Counted from the stretch's first letter, positions 1 to 5,521 are shown. The stretch: 5,760 bases of DNA from an uncultured Aliterella sp. (GCA_905479905.1 CAJQOK010000023.1:1-5760); one strand, 5' to 3'. A program made the numbers and translations. The notes: generated by a model from the letters alone, not told the origin.

Positions 1-1
1 C

Positions 2-676
2 GTAAAGCCGCCCTTTGTTTCTGTAGTCGATATTTATGATCTAACGGTACAGAAGTTTGAAGTACCAGCCCAAAGTTCTACTAAGGATTTGCAAGACTTG
101 TCGGCTAGATTTGCCATTAACTTTCGTCTCGATCCTACTCAAGTTGTGGAAGTAAGAAGAAAACAAGGAACTTTACAAAATATTGTTGCCAAAATTATCG
201 CCCCCCAAACCCAAGAATCTTTTAAAGTTGCAGCAGCTAGAAGAACTGTAGAAGAAGCAATTACAAAAAGAAATGAACTAAAGCAAGACTTTGATGAGGC
301 TTTGGGAGCTAGATTAGACAAATACGGAATTATTATTTTAGATACTAGCGTAGTAGATTTAGCTTTTTCTCCAGAATTTGCCAAAGCCGTAGAAGAAAAG
401 CAAATTGCCGAACAAAGAGCGCAAAGAGCAGTGTACGTAGCTCAAGAAGCCGAACAAGAAGCCCAAGCAGACATCAATCGCGCCAAAGGTAGAGCCGAAG
501 CTCAAAGACTATTAGCCGAAACTTTAAAGGCTCAAGGAGGACAATTAGTATTGCAAAAAGAAGCAATCGAAGCTTGGCGCAATGGCGGCGCACAGATGCC
601 CAAAGTTTTAGTCATGGGTGATTCTAAAAGCAGCGTACCCTTTTTGTTTAACTTAGGTAACGTCCAAGACCAGTAA
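2..676 (+). CDS. phb: Prohibitin, SPFH/band 7 membrane-scaffold protein (C-terminal part)
   Basis: The frame is open from base 2 to a TAA at 674-676. The gene enters from the left, and 224 residues are visible. A TTG at 89 is an internal leucine codon, not the start, because the conserved stretch KPPFVSVVDIYDLTVQKFEVP lies upstream of it in frame. The visible part covers most of an SPFH domain (to about residue 125). A long charged, Ala/Glu/Gln-rich helix follows (EKQIAEQRAQRAVYVAQEAE onward), typical of the prohibitin coiled coil, then a tail ending PFLFNLGNVQDQ. From memory it closely resembles Synechocystis slr1106 (Phb1). The family has an N-terminal membrane anchor and forms ring-like assemblies; the anchor is outside the window. 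Prohibitins are linked to membrane-protein quality control, but the exact cyanobacterial role is unsettled. An IS200/IS605-type element begins two bases after the stop codon. The reading frame appears undamaged. Confidence 0.95.
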   Translation, partial: VKPPFVSVVDIYDLTVQKFEVPAQSSTKDLQDLSARFAINFRLDPTQVVEVRRKQGTLQNIVAKIIAPQTQESFKVAAARRTVEEAITKRNELKQDFDEALGARLDKYGIIILDTSVVDLAFSPEFAKAVEEKQIAEQRAQRAVYVAQEAEQEAQADINRAKGRAEAQRLLAETLKAQGGQLVLQKEAIEAWRNGGAQMPKVLVMGDSKSSVPFLFNLGNVQDQ

Positions 677-686
677 GATTGACACT

Positions 687-709
687 CTCAGCGCGAAGAA
701 AGCACTGAG
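687..709 (-). repeat. Right-end (RE) subterminal hairpin of the IS element
   Basis: An 8-bp stem (687-694 with 702-709) encloses a 7-base loop. On the minus strand it reads CTCAGTGC, loop, GCGCTGAG, with one T-G wobble. The tetranucleotide GAAT (minus strand of 710-713) abuts its 5' foot, and TCAA (minus strand of 679-682) lies four bases beyond its 3' foot. This is the arrangement recognised as single-stranded DNA by Y1 transposases. Confidence 0.8.
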
Positions 710-719
710 ATTCTTCTCT

Positions 720-1910
720 CTACGAAGTGACTTGCTCTAGCAGGATTTCTCCAACTAGAGTAGAGGTCATTTCTCCAGAAGCGTTTATGGGATCATGCCC
801 CAAAGTTCCGACGTGACCCGTCGTACTTATTGCTTTCTTTAATATGTTCAGAGCCGCATTTTCGTCTCTGTCTAAAACACAACCACATTGACAAACATGA
901 GTGCGAGTAGAAAGAGATTTTTTCACAATCACACCGCATCTGAAGCATTCTTGAGATGTGTAATGGGGAGAAACAGCAATAGTAATCCGCTTAAACACCT
1001 TGCCAAAATACTCTAACCAAACTCTAAACTGATACCATCCGGCATCGTTAATTGACTTAGCAAGATTATGATTTTTAACCATGTTCTTAATCCTCAAATC
1101 TTCATAGGCGATCAAATCGTTAGACTGAACTACGCACCTTGCTAATTTCACAGCATGGTCTTTGCGTTGCCTACTTATTTTGAGGTGAACTAATCCTAAT
1201 TTCACCCTAGCTTTATTTCTATTGCACGAAGCTTTTATCTTGCGAGAAACCAATCTTTGTTTGCGTTTTAACTTTCTTTCTGCTGTACGGTAAAACCGAG
1301 GATTAACAACATTATTGCCTAGTGAATCAGTATAAAAACTTTTTAAACCTACATCCAAGCCAATTGTTTGATGCGTGGGATATAGGTCTACATTTCTATC
1401 CACTGCAATAGCAAATTGGCAGTAGTAACCGTCGGCTCTTTTAACTAAACGTACTCGTTTAATTTGATTAGGTTGGTAGAAATTTAAGTCTCTTGTTCCC
1501 ATCATCTTCAACTTACCAATCCCGTTTTTGTCGGTCATGGTAATTGATTTGCGATTTGGTGCAAGCTTCCAGCCGGAATGTTTATACTCAATGGAACGGT
1601 TGTTTTTTTGAAAAGTGGGATATCCTTTTTTCCCTATTACTTTTTTCTTACAGTTCTCAAAAAAACGACTTATGGCACTCCAAGCACGTTCGGCACTGGC
1701 TTGTCTTGCTGTTGAATTGAGTGAATCAGCAAAGCTAAACTCATCGGCTAATACAGCACTATATTTATTGAGATCGTACTTCGATACCTTTTTATTATCC
1801 ATCCAGAATCTTAAACACTTGTTCCTAATGAATTGGACGGTACGAATCGCCTCATCAATAGCGCTGCACTGAAACGGTTTAGTTTTGACTTTAAACTCAA
1901 GAACAATCAT
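720..1910 (-). CDS. tnpB: TnpB, RNA-guided RuvC-type endonuclease of an IS200/IS605 element
   Basis: TnpB nucleases use an omega RNA made from the element's right end to cut DNA next to a short target-adjacent motif, which helps the element persist after excision. This 396-residue protein has normal family length. It has an N-terminal helix-turn-helix/wedge region (about 1-110, including AIRTVQFIRNKCLRFW), then RuvC-I with D186 in IGLDVG, and RuvC-II with E270 in IAYEDL. A zinc ribbon follows (C322-x2-C325 and C340-x-C342), then RuvC-III with D349 in LDRDENAALNIL. All three catalytic acids are present and the frame has no break, so it looks active. The second zinc knuckle is CxC rather than CxxC. 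The tail after residue 360 (STLVGEILLEQV) is a recurrent end in cyanobacterial TnpBs and overlaps the predicted omega RNA. The ATG at 1908-1910 is supported by the family-typical start MIVLEFK. No Shine-Dalgarno sequence is visible. Confidence 0.95.
   Translation of the reverse strand: MIVLEFKVKTKPFQCSAIDEAIRTVQFIRNKCLRFWMDNKKVSKYDLNKYSAVLADEFSFADSLNSTARQASAERAWSAISRFFENCKKKVIGKKGYPTFQKNNRSIEYKHSGWKLAPNRKSITMTDKNGIGKLKMMGTRDLNFYQPNQIKRVRLVKRADGYYCQFAIAVDRNVDLYPTHQTIGLDVGLKSFYTDSLGNNVVNPRFYRTAERKLKRKQRLVSRKIKASCNRNKARVKLGLVHLKISRQRKDHAVKLARCVVQSNDLIAYEDLRIKNMVKNHNLAKSINDAGWYQFRVWLEYFGKVFKRITIAVSPHYTSQECFRCGVIVKKSLSTRTHVCQCGCVLDRDENAALNILKKAISTTGHVGTLGHDPINASGEMTSTLVGEILLEQVTS
735..760 (-). repeat. 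Inverted repeat in the tnpB 3' end, likely an omega RNA stem
   Basis: Perfect 6-bp arms CTCTAG (735-740) and CTAGAG (755-760) enclose a 14-base interval. That interval contains a further GGA/TCC pair (743-745 with 750-752) around a four-base loop, after a 2x2 internal mismatch. It lies in the codons for the conserved TnpB tail (LVGEILLEQ), so the DNA probably serves both as coding sequence and as RNA scaffold. Confidence 0.5.
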
Positions 1911-1952
1911 ATTTTTATTCTAGTATAGCCAGCACAAAATAGCTATAGTGTA

Positions 1953-1968
1953 GGGGATTAAAATCCCC
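1953..1968. repeat. Perfect inverted repeat GGGGATT-AA-AATCCCC in the tnpB leader
   Basis: Seven-bp arms at 1953-1959 and 1962-1968 are separated by two bases, inside the proposed left end and 42 bp upstream of the tnpB start. A two-base loop would force the inner A-T pairs open, giving a shorter GC-anchored stem. It may insulate tnpB from outside transcription, as the left-end hairpin of IS200 does for its transposase gene, but that is only an analogy. Confidence 0.6.
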
Positions 1969-1982
1969 CGTGTCGCTTATAT

Positions 1983-2003
1983 CTCAGCCCTGAAGGGACT
2001 GAG
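1983..2003 (-). repeat. Left-end (LE) subterminal hairpin of the IS element
   Basis: An 8-bp stem (1983-1990 with 1996-2003) has a 5-base loop. On the minus strand it reads CTCAGTCC, CTTCA, GGGCTGAG. The outer five pairs and the T-G wobble at pair six match the right-end hairpin. AAAA (minus strand of 2004-2007) directly abuts its 5' foot, in the position of the left guide tetranucleotide of IS608-like elements. Confidence 0.75.
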
Positions 2004-2026
2004 TTTTACGCATACCGCCTTTTCTT

Positions 2027-2030
2027 ATAA
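2027..2030 (-). other. Proposed target tetranucleotide / TnpB target-adjacent motif TTAT
   Basis: On the minus strand TTAT (part of CTTTAT) lies 23 bases 5' of the left hairpin, a distance compatible with IS608-like left ends. It is the tetranucleotide expected for the AAAA guide, by analogy with TTAC/AAAG in IS608. In this superfamily the flanking target sequence is normally also the target-adjacent motif used by the element's TnpB. The assignment is inferred, not measured. Confidence 0.5.
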
Positions 2031-2243
2031 AGGCTGCGCTTAGAATTGTTGTAGATTAATCGTTTTGTTTTTTGAGCGATCGCCCTTTATATTGTCCAGC
2101 AATCAGTTTACAGCATCAGAGGTTTCCGATGACATTGCATTGCAGTGATGCTCTGCCAAAATCCGGCTTGATTTATTGCTACTGCATACATTAGTTATGT
2201 AACTTTTAACTAAGTAGGCGTATGACATTGTTATTGATGTTAC

Positions 2244-2292
2244 TTGCAATGGATAAAAGCAAACATTAGACTAATCATGAACGCCTTGAGGA
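2244..2292 (+). promoter_or_regulatory. Candidate promoter and ribosome-binding site of the FkbM-type gene
   Basis: TTGCAA (2244-2249) and TAGACT (2267-2272) are separated by 17 bp. Each matches the sigma-70-type consensus at 4 of 6 positions, so the promoter is tentative. The Shine-Dalgarno-like TTGAGGA (2286-2292), nine bases before the ATG at 2302, is clearer and supports that start. Confidence 0.35.
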
Positions 2293-2301
2293 AAAAAATT
2301 C

Positions 2302-2982
2302 ATGTCAATCAAGAAATGGATCAAAAATTACATTCGACCCTCTACTGTTGATATTGAAGGAATAAAGATTAAAGTTCCTTTAATGGCTTCTAATGTAATG
2401 CGTAGTGCAATTTTTGATGGCTATTATGAAACCTCTGAACTGCAATTAGTCACAAATAGGTTAAGTCCAGACGATATTGTCATGGAGGTTGGTACGGGTT
2501 TAGGACTGCTGTCTACTTATTGTGCTAAACAAATTGGTGATGATAAAGTCTTTACTTTTGAGGCAAACCCAGCGCTTGAACGCCCAATAAAGACTAATTA
2601 TACACTTAATCAAGTTGCTCCAAAATTGGAGATGGGCTTGGTTGGAGAGCATCCTGGCTCTAGCACTTTTTATGTAGCTAATGACTTTTGGGCTAGCTCA
2701 ATTTTTAATAAAGCTCCAGGAGCAAAACCAATTACAGTACCAGTCATAAGTTTTAACGAGAAAGTCAGAGAAATTAATCCCACATTTTTGTTGCTTGATA
2801 TTGAGGGTGGAGAATATGAATTCGTTAAATATGCTGATTTTCATAATATCAAAAAGCTAATGATTGAAGTTCATAGTTGGATCTTAACGTCTGAGCAAAT
2901 TCAGTTTGTTAAAGATATGCTCACCAAAGTAGGCTTTTGTTTAGTTGAAGGCAATGGCGCAGAACTTTACTTTGAGCGCTAA
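2302..2982 (+). CDS. FkbM-family SAM-dependent methyltransferase
   Basis: This 226-residue protein has a class I Rossmann methyltransferase fold. Motif I is E62-V-G-T-G-L-G68, which contacts the methionine part of S-adenosylmethionine. Motif II is FTFEANP, with E87 in the usual ribose-binding acidic position. A characteristic LLLDIEGGE motif (D166, E168, E171) marks the FkbM family (named after FK506 O-methyltransferase). Family members usually methylate hydroxyls on sugars, exopolysaccharide or polyketide-like products in the cytoplasm. The substrate cannot be told from this sequence. There is no signal peptide or membrane segment. The ATG is supported by TTGAGGA nine bases upstream. The gene stands alone, with no glycosyltransferase or transporter beside it. 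It is convergent with argZ and is followed by a U-tract terminator. By eye it looks more AT-rich than argZ, which hints at separate ancestry but was not measured. Confidence 0.88.
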   Translation: MSIKKWIKNYIRPSTVDIEGIKIKVPLMASNVMRSAIFDGYYETSELQLVTNRLSPDDIVMEVGTGLGLLSTYCAKQIGDDKVFTFEANPALERPIKTNYTLNQVAPKLEMGLVGEHPGSSTFYVANDFWASSIFNKAPGAKPITVPVISFNEKVREINPTFLLLDIEGGEYEFVKYADFHNIKKLMIEVHSWILTSEQIQFVKDMLTKVGFCLVEGNGAELYFER

Positions 2983-3043
2983 CACCCCTGACTGAGTTGC
3001 AAAAATGACTGGTGTGGCATTGATCAAAAAAAGTAAATTCCCT

Positions 3044-3062
3044 GCTACAAAGTAGCTTTTTT
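3044..3062 (+). terminator. Intrinsic terminator after the FkbM-type gene
   Basis: GCTAC (3044-3048), loop AAA, GTAGC (3052-3056) is followed at once by six T residues (3057-3062), 62 bp after the stop codon. The stem is only five pairs with a three-base loop, so it may be weak, but its position and U-tract fit termination of the + strand transcript. Confidence 0.5.
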
Positions 3063-3137
3063 GGAAATTTTATCAATCTGCTTGGTGGCGCGATCGCACG
3101 GTTGACTGGCGCTAAATACCCAGCTACCACCGATCAA

Positions 3138-3169
3138 ACAAGGTAAAGGAAGCAATTTCCTTACCTTGT
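3138..3169. terminator. 13-bp bulged hairpin between convergent genes, possible terminator
   Basis: ACAAGGTAA (3138-3146) pairs with TTACCTTGT (3161-3169). After one bulged A, GGAA (3148-3151) pairs with TTCC (3157-3160) around the loop GCAAT. The hairpin lies 16 bp past the argZ stop codon in the minus direction. Neither side has a strong U-tract (the minus side continues TTGATCGG), so it may end argZ transcription without a classical U-run or protect the 3' end of the message. Confidence 0.5.
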
Positions 3170-3185
3170 CTTCACCGAAGTGACT

Positions 3186-5303
3186 CTATACGCTTACACC
3201 AGAAGATTGATAAGGACTTGTGAGCTTATCTAACTGCTGGACTAATAGACTGAGGAATAAACCAACGTCTGTAACGACACCAACCGATTCTACCGAACCG
3301 CGATCGCTTAATTTGGTTACTACCGCCGGGTTAATATCTACACAGACCATTTTTACCCCCGCCGCCGTCATATTTCCTACGCCAATCGAGTGCAGCATTG
3401 AAGACAACATTAGTACCATATCTGCGCCCACTAGCAACTTTGCGTAATCTTCTTGAGCCTTAATCAAATCCATCTGCGTATCTGGCAATGGGCCATCATC
3501 GCGGATAGAACCCGCCAAAGAGAAAGGAATATTGTGTTTTACGCACTCGTACATCACACCACTTGTCAAAACACCTTTTTCTACAGCTTTAGCAATACTG
3601 CCATAACGACGGACATTGTTAATTACCTTCAAATGGTGACGATGACCACCGCGCACGCTTACTCCGCGCTTCATATCCACACCCAAAGAAGTACCCATTA
3701 GGTTTTGTTCCATATCGTGGACTGCGATCGCATTTCCCCCTAGCAGCGCTTGCACGTAGCCCTCACGCACCAATCTAGCTAAATGTTCCCCGCCCCCGGT
3801 ATGAATGACTACAGGCCCCGCCGTGACAACTACTTTGCCCCCTTGATCGCGGATTTGGCGCAATTCCCACGCTACTTGTTCTACTACAAGTTCTACCCGA
3901 CGTTCGCTAGAAACTCCCGCCGACATGAAGCTAAATTCTTGAGTATTGCGTTGTTCTCGTACTTCGGGTTTACGGATAGTGCGGATACCTAATACATCTA
4001 CTACTACCTGTTCGCCGACTTCTAAATCGCGCAACAGTTTACACCGAGCAATTATTTCTGTGGGAGTTCGCTTTACAGCTACTGCGCCATCCATGCGTTG
4101 AGATTGAACTTTTATCCACTCGCCATCAATTCTTACTTCTGTGGGATAGATAGTTGTGACATAGAAATCATCCGGCGATACTCCAGTTTGAACTACAGGT
4201 TCTAATTTTGCGTCGCGCTCATCTTGGGGTAAATCTACCGCTCCTAAATCGATTAGTTGCGATAAAATCCCTTCCATTACTTCATGGGAAGGCGCAGATA
4301 CCTTGACTTCGGCGGCGGAAGTGCTTTGTCTTTGTTCTCCCAAATTAAAATTGAGGACTTTAAAACTACCGCCACTTTCTACGACTAAATCCAAAGCTTG
4401 ATTGATTAATCCCGAATCGAGCAAATGTCCTTCTAACCTAATGGTGCGGCTTTCTACCGATACATTGGCGCTAACTTCTGCTCTTACAGGTTCTGTTACT
4501 CGCAGTGTCAAGCACTTCGCCGCACCGCCAGCTTTGAGAAATTCTGATAATGGCGTTTCCATTACTCTAAATCCCGCCGTCGTCAGTCGCTCTTTTAAAG
4601 CAGTGCTGGCTTTATTCATGACGACGATAGAATCGATATTTACGGAATTACAGGCAAAATTTACCGCGTCAGCTTCATCAATAGGTATCCGCTTTTCTTC
4701 GGGTACGCGCATTTCAATCACGCGGTTAGAATAGGCATCAAAAGCGGCGGGGTAATACAGCAAATAGCCACCACTAAGCGGACAAAAGCAAGTATCTAAA
4801 TGATAAAATCGCTCGTCCATCAATCGCAGAGATAATACTTCAATATCTAGCCATTTTGCTAAATAAGGGTGGGAATCAAGTTCTGAGCGAAAGCCGTACC
4901 CCGCCCACAACCAGCGCCCTTCTCGGTCTAATAAAGCGTCGCCAGCGCCTTCAAAAGGTAAGTCTTTGGGCAATTCGTAGACAGTGTAACCCTTTTCCTC
5001 AAACCACTTTTTAAAGTAAGGTTCTTCGCCTTGGCGCTCTTTGTGAAAGAAACGGCTGAGAACTACGTTTTCTCCTAAAACCAGTCCCGCATTTGCTGTA
5101 AATACCATATCTGGTACGCCGAGTTGCGGTTTAACTAGGTCTACAATGGCATTACCTGCAAGGACGTGGTGTAATTTTTCCCATTGTTCCACCGCGCGAT
5201 CGCGCGATGGTTTATGAATATTCCCTTCCATCCAGGGATTGATTACATAATCCACATCGTAATGATCGGGGGCGCACATGAGAAACTGAATTTCAGAAGT
5301 CAT
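3186..5303 (-). CDS. argZ: Bifunctional arginine dihydrolase / ornithine-processing enzyme (ArgZ/AgrE)
   Basis: The N-terminal half (about 1-280) is a guanidino-group-modifying domain that hydrolyses L-arginine to ornithine, CO2 and two ammonia. Residues reported as important in Synechocystis ArgZ fall at the same numbers here: N22, N71 (FTANAG), E118 (FEGAGDA), H168 and D170 (YHLDTC), and nucleophile C264 (AAKCLTLRV). The C-terminal half (about 285-705) is a LOR/SDH-type domain with nucleotide-binding-like stretches near 491-515 (VVVTAGPVV) and 641-660 (GVGNMTAAGVKMVCVDINPA). In Anabaena AgrE this half carries ornithine cyclodeaminase activity giving proline. The product is cytoplasmic and feeds arginine nitrogen, often from cyanophycin, into metabolism. 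The ATG at 5301-5303 gives MTSEIQFLMCAPDHY, 705 residues and numbering identical to the family. A TTG at 5369 would add 22 unconserved residues. No clear Shine-Dalgarno sequence is seen. The gene is codirectional with sat, 228 bp downstream of it. Confidence 0.96.
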   Translation of the reverse strand: MTSEIQFLMCAPDHYDVDYVINPWMEGNIHKPSRDRAVEQWEKLHHVLAGNAIVDLVKPQLGVPDMVFTANAGLVLGENVVLSRFFHKERQGEEPYFKKWFEEKGYTVYELPKDLPFEGAGDALLDREGRWLWAGYGFRSELDSHPYLAKWLDIEVLSLRLMDERFYHLDTCFCPLSGGYLLYYPAAFDAYSNRVIEMRVPEEKRIPIDEADAVNFACNSVNIDSIVVMNKASTALKERLTTAGFRVMETPLSEFLKAGGAAKCLTLRVTEPVRAEVSANVSVESRTIRLEGHLLDSGLINQALDLVVESGGSFKVLNFNLGEQRQSTSAAEVKVSAPSHEVMEGILSQLIDLGAVDLPQDERDAKLEPVVQTGVSPDDFYVTTIYPTEVRIDGEWIKVQSQRMDGAVAVKRTPTEIIARCKLLRDLEVGEQVVVDVLGIRTIRKPEVREQRNTQEFSFMSAGVSSERRVELVVEQVAWELRQIRDQGGKVVVTAGPVVIHTGGGEHLARLVREGYVQALLGGNAIAVHDMEQNLMGTSLGVDMKRGVSVRGGHRHHLKVINNVRRYGSIAKAVEKGVLTSGVMYECVKHNIPFSLAGSIRDDGPLPDTQMDLIKAQEDYAKLLVGADMVLMLSSMLHSIGVGNMTAAGVKMVCVDINPAVVTKLSDRGSVESVGVVTDVGLFLSLLVQQLDKLTSPYQSSGVSV

Positions 5304-5399
5304 AAAAATACTGTGGTGGGACGAGCAATTCATTAATCTTTTATTGCATACAGATTTTTGCTGTAACAATTCTGCTAACTTAGCTACTAACAGCTTTTC

Positions 5400-5405
5400 A
5401 GTATA
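5400..5405 (-). promoter_or_regulatory. Candidate -10 element upstream of argZ
   Basis: On the minus strand TATACT lies in an AT-rich run about 95 bases before the argZ ATG. No good -35 box stands 16-18 bp upstream. I looked for the NtcA pattern GTA-N8-TAC in the 228-bp gap and did not find it, so control by nitrogen status is not supported by a visible site. Confidence 0.3.
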
Positions 5406-5465
5406 TTATTTAATCGCTGTCGATTTAACTACTAATTCGAGCCACAGATAACCAGAGAATGGTTG

Positions 5466-5521
5466 TGATTTGACGAGTAGAAAGATGCAACAATAGCGCG
5501 ATCGCTTCTTCTGTCAAATCA
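5466..5521. repeat. 9-bp perfect inverted repeat downstream of sat
   Basis: TGATTTGAC (5466-5474) and GTCAAATCA (5513-5521) are exact reverse complements separated by 38 bases. The first arm met in the minus direction begins 10 bases after the sat stop codon. The spacer holds a HIP1 octamer and short AGAAG/CTTTCT segments that could extend the stem with gaps. It could be the base of a large 3' stem-loop on the sat message or a dyad for a DNA-binding protein. There is no U-tract. Confidence 0.45.

Larger units (their letters stand above)
679..830 (-). ncRNA. Predicted omega RNA (TnpB guide RNA scaffold)
   Basis: In characterised TnpB systems the guide RNA comes from the 3' part of tnpB plus the right end, and its 3' guide segment is transcribed from the flanking DNA. 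Three hairpins are stacked here on the minus strand. They are CGACG/CGTCG (809-823), CTCTAG/CTAGAG with an inner GGA/TCC (735-760), and the right-end hairpin CTCAGTGC/GCGCTGAG (687-709). The scaffold should end at 679, and the guide would continue into 678 and below, giving TCTTACTGGTCTTGGACG as the first 18 bases in DNA letters. The 5' boundary of 830 is only a guess to include the first hairpin; known omega RNAs extend further into tnpB. The position follows from family knowledge. The individual stems are seen in the sequence, but the overall fold and any pseudoknot are not resolved. Confidence 0.55.
679..2026 (-). mobile_element. IS200/IS605-superfamily element carrying only tnpB
   Basis: Read on the minus strand, the proposed left end is at 2026 and the right end at 679, giving 1348 bp. 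There are no terminal inverted repeats or target duplication, as expected for this superfamily. Each end has a subterminal hairpin with the same 5-bp base, CTCAG/CTGAG, and a T-G wobble at the sixth pair (1983-2003 and 687-709). Directly 5' of the left hairpin is AAAA, and TTAT lies just outside the proposed left end (minus strand of 2027-2030). Directly 5' of the right hairpin is GAAT, and the right end finishes with TCAA (minus strand of 679-682). In IS608 the corresponding guide/cleavage pairs are AAAG/TTAC and GAAT/TCAA, so the right pair is identical and the left differs by a matching change. No Y1 transposase (tnpA) is present, so movement would need a tnpA supplied elsewhere. The right boundary is well supported. 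The left one rests on the TTAT/AAAA logic and could be off by several bases. Confidence 0.8.
2027..2301. other. Gene-free stretch between the IS element and the methyltransferase gene
   Basis: No convincing gene is present; the longest ATG-initiated frames I traced are about 15-24 codons and have no ribosome-binding site. It contains one HIP1 octamer (2076-2083) and a 7-bp inverted repeat AGCATCA/TGATGCT (2112-2118 and 2146-2152) with a 27-base loop. A promoter candidate for the downstream gene is listed separately. Before the insertion this DNA would have followed the prohibitin stop codon directly. Confidence 0.6.
2076..5505. repeat. Six HIP1 octamers (GCGATCGC)
   Basis: Exact copies lie at 2076-2083, 3090-3097, 3300-3307, 3724-3731, 5196-5203 and 5498-5505. 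Chance expectation in 5.76 kb is below 0.1. The copy at 5196 sits in a longer perfect palindrome, CGCGCGATCGCGCG (5193-5206). HIP1 is a dispersed cyanobacterial motif of debated function, often linked to DNA methylation; the coordinates here span all copies and are not one repeat unit. None falls inside the IS element. Confidence 0.9.

Noticed and set aside
139..384. 81-codon minus-strand frame inside the prohibitin gene
   Set aside because: It is a shadow frame opposite the conserved SPFH coding sequence.
1615..1872. Open frame on the + strand inside tnpB
   Set aside because: It is the antisense of the conserved TnpB N-terminal region, with no independent support.
2112..2152. 7-bp inverted repeat AGCATCA/TGATGCT in the gap before the methyltransferase gene
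   Set aside because: The 27-base loop and lack of a U-tract make a terminator unlikely; it is noted only in the gap description.
2129..2230. Direct repeat ATGACATTG at 2129-2137 and 2222-2230
   Set aside because: A single 9-base repeat in an AT-rich 275-bp gap is plausible by chance, and no third copy or regular spacing was seen.
2921..3130. 69-codon minus-strand frame overlapping the end of the methyltransferase gene
   Set aside because: It runs through the terminator region and a HIP1 site and has no recognisable domain or ribosome-binding site.
3220..4734. Several + strand open frames of 69-110 codons inside argZ
   Set aside because: They are antisense shadows of a well-conserved gene, with no recognisable proteins.
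5304..5369. Upstream TTG start for argZ adding 22 residues
   Set aside because: The added residues do not resemble family N-termini, and the ATG at 5303 gives family length and exact catalytic numbering.
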